Source: Mycobacterium asiaticum
Lineage (GTDB): Bacteria; Actinomycetota; Actinomycetes; Mycobacteriales; Mycobacteriaceae
Reading direction: 5' to 3'
DNA: 64,000 bases
NCBI RefSeq assembly: GCF_001673365.1
Contig: NZ_LZLS01000112.1
Coordinates: forward strand, 1 to 64,000
Positions 18,114 through 25,837 of the stretch are shown here, piece after piece. The notes beneath the pieces are model-generated. The model made no database searches and was not told the DNA's origin. It saw only the letters and a program-made list of their open reading frames with translations. The position numbers and the translations under genes are program-made. The stretch's first letter is position 1. Every line of letters starts with the position of its first letter.

Positions 18114-19289
18114 GTGCGCACCGATGCCCCGCTGCACTCCCCCGAGTTCTACGCGGGCGACCCCTACCCGACCTACCGTGAGCTGCGTGCGACGTCACCT
18201 GTTCATTGGAACGACGTCACCAAATTCTGGGCACTGCTGAAATACGAGGACATTCGTTACGTGTCGAGCACCCCAGCTCTGTTCACCTCGACCAAGGGCA
18301 TCTCCATACCCGACCCCGAGATGCCGAATCCGGTCCAGGAGGGCAACCTCATATTTACCGACCCGCCACGGCACCGGCAGATGCGCAAGCTGATCAATTC
18401 CGGTTTCACCAGGCGCCGGGTCGCCGTGCTGGAGCCGAAGATCCGCGAGATCGTGCGCGGGGTCCTCGATGAGGTGGCACCCGACTCCGTGCACGAATTC
18501 GCCGAAGAGATCGCCGCCCCGCTGCCCACCCGCATGATCGCCGAACTGATCGGCGCACCGCCGCAAGACTGGGAGCAGTTCCGCGCCTGGTCGGATGCCG
18601 CCACCGGAACCGCCGACCCGGACATCGAGCTCGATGCGTTCGTGGCCATCGGTCAACTCTTCGAGTACTTCCAGAAATTGATCGCGGAACGACGCCAAGA
18701 ACCCCGTGACGACCTGCTCTCGGTGTTGGCCGCTGCCGAGATCGACGAACATCGACTCACCGACGAGGACCTGCTCAACTTTGCGTTCCTGCTGCTGGTG
18801 GCTGGCAATGAAACCACTCGCAATCTGATCGCGTTGGGCACCTTGGCATTGATCGACAACCCCGATCAGTGCCGCTTGCTGGTCGAGGATCCCGCGCTGA
18901 TCCCCGGCGCCGTCGAGGAGATGTTGCGCTTTACCAGCCCGGTGGTCAGCATGTCGCGTGTTGCGACGGCCGACACGGAGATTCGCGGCCAGGGGATCCG
19001 CGAGGGCGATGTCGTGACGATGCTGTACGGGTCGGCCAACCGTGACGAGGACATCTTCGGCAGCGATGCAGAAGAATTCCGGGTGACCCGTCACCCCAAC
19101 CCGCACATCGCCTTTGGGTGCGGTGAACATTCCTGCATCGGAGCACAATTGGCGCGGCTGGAAGCAACCATCTTGTTCGAGGAGTTGCTACGTCGCTTCC
19201 CCCGACTCGAACTCGTGGGCGACGTGGACCGGATGAAAGCAACGATGGTGCCCGGGGTGAAGCGAATGCCAGTGCGGCTGGGAGCCTGA
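18114..19289 (+). CDS. Cytochrome P450 (CYP125/CYP142/CYP124-like)
   Basis: About 391 residues, a soluble bacterial P450 and probable monooxygenase. The I-helix oxygen-activation motif AGNETTRN starts at residue 230, the ExxR pair lies in VEEMLRF, and the heme loop is FGCGEHSCIGAQLAR with the thiolate ligand at Cys341. The AGNETTR form recalls mycobacterial CYP124, CYP125 and CYP142, which oxidise terminal methyl groups of sterol or branched chains. GTG at 18114 is chosen because GGAG lies about 8 bases ahead; ATG at 18090 is possible. It leads an operon of overlapping genes, as cyp125 leads the igr operon. Confidence 0.9.
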   Translation: MRTDAPLHSPEFYAGDPYPTYRELRATSPVHWNDVTKFWALLKYEDIRYVSSTPALFTSTKGISIPDPEMPNPVQEGNLIFTDPPRHRQMRKLINSGFTRRRVAVLEPKIREIVRGVLDEVAPDSVHEFAEEIAAPLPTRMIAELIGAPPQDWEQFRAWSDAATGTADPDIELDAFVAIGQLFEYFQKLIAERRQEPRDDLLSVLAAAEIDEHRLTDEDLLNFAFLLLVAGNETTRNLIALGTLALIDNPDQCRLLVEDPALIPGAVEEMLRFTSPVVSMSRVATADTEIRGQGIREGDVVTMLYGSANRDEDIFGSDAEEFRVTRHPNPHIAFGCGEHSCIGAQLARLEATILFEELLRRFPRLELVGDVDRMKATMVPGVKRMPVRLGA

Positions 19290-19292
19290 GAT

Positions 19293-20498
19293 ATGGAACT
19301 GGAGTACACGCCCGAACAGGAGCAGCTACGCGCCGAAATGCGTGCCACGCTCGAGCAGGTGATGACGCCCGAGCGGGTGGCGGCCATCGGCGAGAAGATC
19401 GAGGGTGGCCCAGCCGTGCGGGACTGTGTCCGCGCCCTGGCACAAGCCAACCTGCTCGGCGTCGGATGGCCTAAAGAGTATGGCGGGCGGGGCTTTTCGG
19501 CGATCGAACAGTTCATCTTCTCCGAAGAGGCGCGCCGGGTGGGCGCGCCGATACCGTTGGTGACGCTCAATACGGTGGGTCCTACGTTGATGCAGCGCGG
19601 CAGCGAGGAGCAGAAGCAAAAGTTCCTGCCCGCAATCCTGGACGGCAGCGTCGAATTCGCGATCGGCTACTCAGAGCCGGGAGCCGGTAGCGACCTGGCA
19701 TCGGTGCGCACCACCGCAGTGCGCGATGGTGACGAGTATGTGATCAACGGGCAGAAGATGTTCACCAGCGGCGCCGCCTACGCCGACTACATCTGGCTCG
19801 CCGCCCGCACCGACCCGAATGTGAAGAAACACAAAGGCATTTCGATTCTCATCGTGCCCACCTCCTCGCCCGGCTTCTCCTGGCAGCCACTGCACACCAT
19901 GCCCGGCATCTCCACTTTCTACACGTTCTACGACAACGTGCGGGTGCCGGCCAGTGCGCTGGTGGGAGAGGAAAACCAAGGCTGGCAACTGATCACCACT
20001 CAGCTCAACTTCGAACGCGCCGCCCTGGGCAATCTGGGCGCGCTGGAGCCGCTGTTCGAGAAGACGCTGCGCTGGGCCAGCACAACCGAACTCGACGGCG
20101 GCCGCGTCATCGACCAGCCGTGGGTGCAACTCGCGTTGGCGCGAGTCGAGGCCCAGGTCGCCGCGTACAAGCTGGTCAATTTGCGGGTGAATGCCGCCAT
20201 GACCAAGGGCGTGCTGAACATGGGCGAGGCGTCGGCGGCCAAGGTGTTCGGAACCGAACTCACCCAGCAGGTGGCCCGACAACTGTTGGAGGTGCTCGAC
20301 GGCAACGGGATACGCCGCGGCGCTGATGCCCCGCTGCGCGGCGCGCTGGAAACGGCGTACCGACAAGCGGTGATCAACACCTTCGGCGGCGGCGCCAACG
20401 AAATCCAGCGTGACATCATCGCGATGGCCGGGCTGCGGATGCCGCGGGCACCTCGCGACTTGAGGGCCGCAGAAAAGTCAGGAGGATCAACCCAATGA
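19293..20498 (+). CDS. Acyl-CoA dehydrogenase, FadE29 (ChsE2)-like subunit
   Basis: A 401-residue flavin acyl-CoA dehydrogenase. GVGWPKEYGGRGFSAIEQ, FAIGYSEPGAGSDLASVRTT (FAD/substrate loop), VINGQKMFTSGA and NTFGGGANEIQRDIIA are typical and closely resemble M. tuberculosis FadE29. There, FadE28 and FadE29 form an alpha2beta2 enzyme that dehydrogenates the three-carbon sterol side chain as a CoA thioester. A second, FadE28-like gene lies three genes downstream, so the same heteromer is likely here. It starts 4 bases after the P450 stop, and its stop overlaps the next ATG (ATGA). Confidence 0.92.
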   Translation: MELEYTPEQEQLRAEMRATLEQVMTPERVAAIGEKIEGGPAVRDCVRALAQANLLGVGWPKEYGGRGFSAIEQFIFSEEARRVGAPIPLVTLNTVGPTLMQRGSEEQKQKFLPAILDGSVEFAIGYSEPGAGSDLASVRTTAVRDGDEYVINGQKMFTSGAAYADYIWLAARTDPNVKKHKGISILIVPTSSPGFSWQPLHTMPGISTFYTFYDNVRVPASALVGEENQGWQLITTQLNFERAALGNLGALEPLFEKTLRWASTTELDGGRVIDQPWVQLALARVEAQVAAYKLVNLRVNAAMTKGVLNMGEASAAKVFGTELTQQVARQLLEVLDGNGIRRGADAPLRGALETAYRQAVINTFGGGANEIQRDIIAMAGLRMPRAPRDLRAAEKSGGSTQ

Positions 20499-21040
20499 CA
20501 GACGCACAACTGCAGAGCAAGCTGCAGGCACTTGTCGGTCAACCGACCGGCGGTTCCGGAAAACCCTCGGTGGCACCGGATCCCGTCAATCAGCCGATGA
20601 TCCGGCACTGGGCATACGCCCTGGCCGACCTCAATCCCGTTTACCTTGACCCCGATTTCGCGGCGACGTCGCGATTCGGCGGCATCGTGTCGCCACCGGT
20701 GATGCTGCAGACCTGGACGATGCCGTCCCCGAAACTCGAAGGCATCGGTGACCGTGGTGGTGCGCCGATCGAGATCAGATCCAATCCGACGTCATTCCTG
20801 GACGAGGCCGGCTACACCAGCACGGTGGCGACCAACTCCGAGTTCGAGATAGAACGCTATCCGCGATTGGGCGACTTGATCAGCGCCACGACGGTCTACG
20901 AGTCGGTCTCCGACGAGAAGAAGACGGCATTGGGGACGGGCTTCTTCTTGACCTGGGTCACCACATACACCGATCAGCATGGCGAGGTGCTGGGCCGACA
21001 GCGATTCCGGGTGCTGCGATTCAAGCCGGCGGCGCGCTGA
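20495..21040 (+). CDS. MaoC-type hydratase subunit, N-terminal-half ChsH2-like (FAS1-like dehydratase)
   Basis: A 181-residue hot-dog fold protein. MIRHWAYALADLNPVYLDPD and FGGIVSPPVMLQTW match the N-terminal hydratase domain of ChsH2 (Rv3542c), which pairs with ChsH1 to hydrate the alpha,beta-unsaturated side-chain CoA ester. In that family ChsH2 is one chain, hydratase plus DUF35; here the protein ends after the hot-dog domain and DUF35 is a separate overlapping gene (TGATG at 21038-21042). The canonical hydratase dyad is not obvious here and is expected in the ChsH1-like partner at 22544. The start overlaps the preceding stop. Confidence 0.88.
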   Translation: MTDAQLQSKLQALVGQPTGGSGKPSVAPDPVNQPMIRHWAYALADLNPVYLDPDFAATSRFGGIVSPPVMLQTWTMPSPKLEGIGDRGGAPIEIRSNPTSFLDEAGYTSTVATNSEFEIERYPRLGDLISATTVYESVSDEKKTALGTGFFLTWVTTYTDQHGEVLGRQRFRVLRFKPAAR

Positions 21041-21438
21041 TGGCGACCCGAATGGCCCCGACCATCAGCCCGGACACCGAATTCTTCTGGAATGGGCTGC
21101 GGGACAACAAGCTTCTCATCCAGCGGTGTGGCGGCTGCGGTGCGCTACGCCACCCGCCGCGCCCGATGTGCCCGCACTGCCGATCGCTGGATTGGGAGGC
21201 GATCGAGTCGACTGGACGCGGCACCGTCTACAGCTTCGTGATGCCGCACCAACCCAGGGTGCCGTTTTTCGACTATCCCTACGTTGTCGCGCTGGTGGAA
21301 CTCGAGGAGGGTATCCGGCTGGTGTCCAACCTGACAGACATCGACCCCGCCGACGTCACGGTGGGCATGGCAGTCGAAATCTATTATCAGAGCTTCGATA
21401 ACGAGCTAGTGCTGCATCAATTCCGACCGAGCGCATAG
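21040..21438 (+). CDS. Zinc-ribbon/OB-fold DUF35 protein (ChsH2 C-terminal-half-like)
   Basis: A 132-residue protein with an N-terminal rubredoxin-like zinc ribbon (RCGGCGALRHPPRPMCPHC, two CxxC pairs) and a C-terminal OB fold (GTVYSFVMPHQPRVPFFDYP and the rest). In cholesterol side-chain degradation the DUF35 end of ChsH2 binds the thiolase-fold protein Ltp2 and is needed for aldol cleavage. The separate gene here should play that role with the Ltp2-like protein at 22996. Its ATG overlaps the upstream stop, so synthesis of the two ChsH2-like halves is coupled. Confidence 0.9.
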   Translation: MATRMAPTISPDTEFFWNGLRDNKLLIQRCGGCGALRHPPRPMCPHCRSLDWEAIESTGRGTVYSFVMPHQPRVPFFDYPYVVALVELEEGIRLVSNLTDIDPADVTVGMAVEIYYQSFDNELVLHQFRPSA

Positions 21439-21440
21439 CC

Positions 21441-22544
21441 ATGGACTTCACCTTCACCGAAGAGCAGGAGACCATCTCCAAGCTCGCCCGCGAGGTCTTC
21501 GAGCGCCGCGCTAATCCGGATCGGCTCGCCGAACTCGAGGCAGGCGGGGTCCGCTTCGACGAGGCGCTCTGGAAAGAATTGGCCGCCGTCGACCTGCTGG
21601 GGACTGCCTTGCCGGAGTCGGTGGGCGGTACCGGCGGCGGCTTCGTGGAACTCGGGGTGCTGCTGGCCGAGGTCGGCTGGAGCGTCGCCGCGGTACCCGC
21701 CTATGCGACATTGGTCCTGGGCGCCGACCCGATCGCTCGGCACGGAACTGCCGAACAACGGCAGCGGTACTTGCCGGAAGTCGTTGCTGGGAAATGCATT
21801 CTGACCGCGGGACTATCGGAGCCCCACCGCTCTGACCCGAGATCGCCGGCGACCACCGCGACGCGTGACGGAACGAGTTGGCGACTCGACGGAACCAAGG
21901 AACTGGTGCCGGCCGCCCAATTGGCCGACACCATGCTGATTCCGGCGCGCACCGAAGACGGTGAGACGGGACTGTTCTTGGTCGCCGCTGACACCGCTGG
22001 TCTGGAGATCCGTCCGGCGAAGACCACCAACCGGGAACCACACGCCGACGTATTCCTGGACGGTGCAACCGTTTCCGATCAAGACCGGCTGGCCGGGGAC
22101 GTCGACTCGATATATAGCCGCGCGCTAATCGCGCTGTGCGCTATCCAACTGGGCGTCGTGGAGCGGGCCCTGCACATCGCCGCCACCTACACCACGGGGC
22201 GCGAGCAGTTTGGCAGACCGATCGGAAGCTTCCAGGCCGTACAGCAGCGAATGGCCGACGGCTTCATCGATGTCGAGGCGATCCGTTGGACCACCTGGCA
22301 CGCGGCCTGGCTGGTCGCCCACGACCGCCCGGCCGATCGGGCAGCCCGCATCGCCAAGTTCTGGGCCGCCGAAGCCGGCGCACGCGTTGCCGCCACCGCC
22401 CAACATGTGCACGGCGGTATCGGCATCGACACGACCTACCCCCTGCACCGTTACTTCCTGTGGGCCAAGCACAACGAACTCACCCTCGGCCCGGCGACCC
22501 AACAGCTTGCCTGCCTCGGCGCGACTTACCCGGAAGGACATTGA
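21441..22544 (+). CDS. Acyl-CoA dehydrogenase, FadE28 (ChsE1)-like subunit
   Basis: A 367-residue acyl-CoA dehydrogenase-family protein. The N-terminal all-helical domain starts MDFTFTEEQETISKLARE; the C-terminal helical domain carries YTTGREQFGRPIGSFQAVQQ and QHVHGGIGIDTTYPLHRYF. It is shorter and more divergent in the middle than the FadE29-like partner, as seen for FadE28 versus FadE29, which share active sites in a heterotetramer. It begins 2 bases after the DUF35 stop, and its stop overlaps the next start (TGATG). Substrate specificity cannot be read from sequence. Confidence 0.9.
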   Translation: MDFTFTEEQETISKLAREVFERRANPDRLAELEAGGVRFDEALWKELAAVDLLGTALPESVGGTGGGFVELGVLLAEVGWSVAAVPAYATLVLGADPIARHGTAEQRQRYLPEVVAGKCILTAGLSEPHRSDPRSPATTATRDGTSWRLDGTKELVPAAQLADTMLIPARTEDGETGLFLVAADTAGLEIRPAKTTNREPHADVFLDGATVSDQDRLAGDVDSIYSRALIALCAIQLGVVERALHIAATYTTGREQFGRPIGSFQAVQQRMADGFIDVEAIRWTTWHAAWLVAHDRPADRAARIAKFWAAEAGARVAATAQHVHGGIGIDTTYPLHRYFLWAKHNELTLGPATQQLACLGATYPEGH

Positions 22545-22996
22545 TGACCACCACCGACCGCGGCAACAAAACTCTGAGTTGGCACGATATCGCCGAAGGC
22601 GACGAGGCAACTCCGCTCGAAATCCCAATCACGACAACGATGATCGTTGCGGGGGCCATTGCCTCGCGGGACTTCATGCCGGTGCATCACGATCGCGACT
22701 ACGCCAACAAGCAGGGCTCGCCCAATCTATTCATGAATATCCTGACCACTAACGGGTACTGCGTGCGGTTCCTCACCGACTGGGCCGGACCCGAGGCGAT
22801 GGTCAAGAAACTCTCGATTCGCCTTGGCGTGCCGTGCTTTCCGGACGATCCACTGCGCTTCACCGGTACCGTGACGAGCAAGACCGCCGGAGCGGACGGG
22901 GAGAATTTCGTCGAAGTGACCTTCCAAGGTGCCAACAGTCTGGGCAATCACGTCTCGGGCACCGCGATACTCAGCCTCCTCGACGAGGCACAGTGA
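22544..22996 (+). CDS. MaoC-type hydratase subunit, ChsH1-like
   Basis: A 150-residue single hot-dog protein. ASRDFMPVHHDRDYANKQGS carries the Asp/His hydratase dyad region and FMNILTTNGYCVRFLTDWAG continues the ChsH1 (Rv3541c) pattern very closely. With the ChsH2-like half encoded at 20495 it should form the enoyl-CoA hydratase acting after the FadE28/29-like dehydrogenase. The frame is open far upstream, but ATG at 22544 overlaps the preceding stop (TGATG) and starts the family-typical sequence. Its own stop overlaps the start of the aldolase gene in the same way. Confidence 0.9.
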   Translation: MTTTDRGNKTLSWHDIAEGDEATPLEIPITTTMIVAGAIASRDFMPVHHDRDYANKQGSPNLFMNILTTNGYCVRFLTDWAGPEAMVKKLSIRLGVPCFPDDPLRFTGTVTSKTAGADGENFVEVTFQGANSLGNHVSGTAILSLLDEAQ

Positions 22997-24165
22997 TGGG
23001 CAGCACCCTGCCCGGCGCCGCGGCAATCGTCGGCATCGGCCAAACCGAGTTCTCCAAGGAATCCGGCCGCAGCGAACTGCAATTGGCCTGCGAGGCGGTC
23101 AGCGCAGCGCTTGATGACGCCGGTCTGGCGCCCAGCGACGTCGACGGCATGGTCACGTTCACCATGGACTCCAGCGACGAGATCGAGATCGCCCGCAATG
23201 TGGGCATCGGCGACCTGAGTTTCTTCAGCCGCGTCCATCACGGCGGCGGTGCCGCTGCCGGCACCGTCGTGCATGCGGCGATGGCCGTGGCGACTGGAGT
23301 CGCGGACGTGGTGGTGTGCTGGCGCGCCTTCAACGAGCGGTCCGGCTTCCGGTTCGGCGGCAGCGGGCGTACCAGCGCCCAAACCCCGTTGTTCATGGCG
23401 CATTACGCTCCATTCGGCTTGATCACCCCGGCCGCCTGGGTAGCGCTGCACGCGCAGCGGTACATGTCGACCTACGGCGTCACCAACGAGGACTTCGGTC
23501 GCATCGCCGTCGTCGACCGCGCGCACGCCGCCCGAAACCCCGACGCGTGGTTCTACGAACGGCCAATCACGTTGGCAGACCATCAGAACTCGCGCTGGAT
23601 CATCGAACCGGTGCTGCGGCTGCTGGACTGCTGCCAGGAGAGCGACGGCGGGGTCGCCTTGGTGGTAACCAGCGCCGAGCGGGCGCGCGACCTGCGCCAG
23701 CCGCCGGCGATCATCGCCGCGGCCGCCCAGGGCGCGGCAGCCAACGGCGAGATGATGACCAGCTACTACCGCGACGACATCACCGGCCTGCCCGAGATGC
23801 GCGTGGTCGGCGATCGCCTATGGCGCGATTCCGGCCTCAAACCAACCGATATCCAAACCGCCTTCATCTACGACCATTTCACGCCATTCGTCTTCACTCA
23901 GCTTGAAGAACTCGGATTCTGCGGGCCTGGGGAGGCTAAGGACTTCGCCACCATCGAGCGTCTCTCGCTGGGCGGCGAGTTTCCGATCAACACCAACGGC
24001 GGCCTGCTCGGCGAGGCATACATCCACGGCATGAACGGCATCACCGAGGGGGTGCGCCAGGTTCGTGGCACCTCGCACAACCAGGTCACCAACGTCGAGC
24101 ACGTGCTGGTCACCTCGGGGACCGGTGTCCCCACCAGCGGCTTAATTCTCACTGGGGCTGATTAG
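22996..24165 (+). CDS. Ltp2-like thiolase-fold aldolase (lipid-transfer protein)
   Basis: A 389-residue thiolase-fold protein strikingly close to M. tuberculosis Ltp2 (Rv3540c). It starts with GAAAIVGIGQTEFSKESGRS and contains DHQNSRWI, RLLDCCQESDG, the catalytic-site YDHFTPF, NTNGGLLGEAYIHGMNG and TSGTGVPTSGLIL. Ltp2 is not a thiolase: with the DUF35 end of ChsH2 it performs a retro-aldol cleavage that releases propionyl-CoA from the sterol side chain. The same reaction on a related beta-hydroxy acyl-CoA is inferred. ATG at 22996 overlaps the upstream stop and is used instead of an upstream in-frame start. Confidence 0.93.
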   Translation: MGSTLPGAAAIVGIGQTEFSKESGRSELQLACEAVSAALDDAGLAPSDVDGMVTFTMDSSDEIEIARNVGIGDLSFFSRVHHGGGAAAGTVVHAAMAVATGVADVVVCWRAFNERSGFRFGGSGRTSAQTPLFMAHYAPFGLITPAAWVALHAQRYMSTYGVTNEDFGRIAVVDRAHAARNPDAWFYERPITLADHQNSRWIIEPVLRLLDCCQESDGGVALVVTSAERARDLRQPPAIIAAAAQGAAANGEMMTSYYRDDITGLPEMRVVGDRLWRDSGLKPTDIQTAFIYDHFTPFVFTQLEELGFCGPGEAKDFATIERLSLGGEFPINTNGGLLGEAYIHGMNGITEGVRQVRGTSHNQVTNVEHVLVTSGTGVPTSGLILTGAD

Positions 24166-24173
24166 GCGCAGTC

Positions 24174-24791
24174 ATGACCCAGGCTTCGACGTCGAGCGAC
24201 ACCCGCGAACTCATCCTGGACGCCGCATACGCCTGCTTTCGCAAGCATGGTCTGTTGAAAGCGACGATCGTCGACATCGCCCGGGAGGCGAACGTCTCGC
24301 GCAGCACCATCTACGAATACTTCCGCGACAAGGGCGCCATCCTGGAAGCCTGCGCCGAACACGCCTCTGAGCAGTTCTACCGGGAGATGTCACGGGCCAT
24401 GGCCGGCGGCACTTCGTTGGAGGAGAAGCTGGCCAACGCAGCGGTATTCGTTGCCCAGGCGCGCCGCGCAATCGCCTCCGAGGAGTACTTCGACGAGGAC
24501 GCGATCAGCTTGCTGCTGACCAAGGACGCCGGCGTACTGCTGCGTGAGTGCGTCGACTTCCTGGCGCCCTATTTGTCCGCGGCCAAACTCACCGGCGAGG
24601 TTCGCAAGGACCTCGACGTCGCGCCCGCCGGTGAGTGGTTCGCGCGAATCTTGTTCTCGCTGTTCAGCACTCCGTCGTCGACCATGGATCTTGACGATCC
24701 GGATGTCGTCGCGGACTTCGTGCGCACGCACGCGGTCCGTGGCTTCGCCAGCGATCGGCCGGGGCGCGGCCCGTCACGGCGCGCTACTTAG
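24174..24791 (+). CDS. TetR-family transcriptional regulator of the igr-like cluster
   Basis: A 205-residue regulator. Residues 10-55 form the TetR helix-turn-helix (LILDAAYACFRKHGLLKATI, then VDIAREANVSRSTIYEYFRD); the remaining helical part is the ligand and dimer domain, with little family similarity that can be recognised. It starts 8 bases after the aldolase stop and is the last gene of the operon, so it probably controls its own expression, likely through the palindromes at 18017-18044, with a CoA ester or sterol-like acid as the inducer (inference). It converges on pruB with a 23-base gap. Confidence 0.9.
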   Translation: MTQASTSSDTRELILDAAYACFRKHGLLKATIVDIAREANVSRSTIYEYFRDKGAILEACAEHASEQFYREMSRAMAGGTSLEEKLANAAVFVAQARRAIASEEYFDEDAISLLLTKDAGVLLRECVDFLAPYLSAAKLTGEVRKDLDVAPAGEWFARILFSLFSTPSSTMDLDDPDVVADFVRTHAVRGFASDRPGRGPSRRAT

Positions 24792-24814
24792 CCCTTGGGC
24801 GCCCAGCGTGACTC

Positions 24815-25837
24815 CTATGACGGTCGATCGGCGCGTCGCGTCGTGAAATTCACACTCGGCGCGTAGCTCTTCTGACGTTCGGCCAGTGCCCGCAGGAAGA
24901 ACCCCAGGTTTGCCGGGCGTTCGGCTAACCGCCGCGTGAAGTACCCGTACCACTGGGTGCCGAACGGCACATACACCCGCACCTGGTTGCCGGCCTCCGC
25001 CAACCGCAGCTGCTCGTCGTCGCGAATGCCGTACAACATCTGATATTCGAAATCAGCTGCACTAAAGCAGGATTCGCGAGCCAGATGTGCGGTGGCGTCG
25101 ATAATCACCGGGTCGTGCGTGGCCACCATGGGATAACCGCGGCCCGCCGTCAGCAGCCGCAGGCAACGCAGGTACGACTCGGTGATCTCGTCACCGTCCC
25201 GATGTGCGACCGACCCGGGTTCGTCGTAGGCGCCCTTGCACAACCGGACCCGCGCGCCCACCGTCGCGAGTTCGGCACAGTCGCCCACCGCACGCCGCAG
25301 GTAGGCCTGCACAACCGTTCCGAGCCAAGGGAAGTCGACCCGCAGATCGCCCGATATCGACAGCGTCGAATCGGTGGTGGTGTGATCCTCGGCGTCCACC
25401 GTCACCCAGACACCGACCTCGGCCGCCCGTGCACAGATGGTTCGTGCGTTGTCCAACGCAATCTTTTGACCGTCGCGATCCAGCGCCTGCCCCAGTGCGG
25501 AGAGCTTGCACGACACCTCCAGCGGTCGCACACCATCGCCAACGGCGTCCTCCCGTCTGCTCAGCGCATCGAGCAGGGACAGGTAGGTCTGCACGGTAGC
25601 GTCAGCGCCGTCGGCATCCGTAACGTTTTCCCCCAGGTAGTCGATGCTGACGTAGCGACCCGAATCACGCAGTATAGCAATGCTTCTCAGCACATCGTCA
25701 AGTGAATCCCCGGGTACGAACCTGCGCACGACCCGGCGCGTCACCGGTGCGCGCTCGACAATGCGGCGCAGCCTGTCCGCCCGGCCAGCGGCGAGCAGCA
25801 TTGGTCGCACGGTGTGGGCGAACAGGCCGGCAATCAT
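24815..25837 (-). CDS. pruB: PruB, proline dehydrogenase
   Basis: A 340-residue FAD-dependent proline dehydrogenase that oxidises proline to pyrroline-5-carboxylate and passes electrons to the quinone pool. It is the short monofunctional form, a TIM barrel with SIDYLGENVTD, EVSCKLSALG, VTVDAEDHTTT, RLCKGAYDEPG, ATHDP, FEYQMLYGIRDDE and the C-terminal GYFTRRLAERPANLGFF carrying the substrate-binding arginines. ATG at 25837 overlaps the stop of pruA (ATGA), so the two proline-degrading enzymes are made together. It matches Rv1188. Confidence 0.94.
   Translation of the reverse strand: MIAGLFAHTVRPMLLAAGRADRLRRIVERAPVTRRVVRRFVPGDSLDDVLRSIAILRDSGRYVSIDYLGENVTDADGADATVQTYLSLLDALSRREDAVGDGVRPLEVSCKLSALGQALDRDGQKIALDNARTICARAAEVGVWVTVDAEDHTTTDSTLSISGDLRVDFPWLGTVVQAYLRRAVGDCAELATVGARVRLCKGAYDEPGSVAHRDGDEITESYLRCLRLLTAGRGYPMVATHDPVIIDATAHLARESCFSAADFEYQMLYGIRDDEQLRLAEAGNQVRVYVPFGTQWYGYFTRRLAERPANLGFFLRALAERQKSYAPSVNFTTRRADRPS

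Noticed and set aside
22136..22543. N-terminal extension of the ChsH1-like gene
   Set aside because: The upstream open frame lies within the FadE28-like gene; the TGATG junction and family alignment place the start at 22544.
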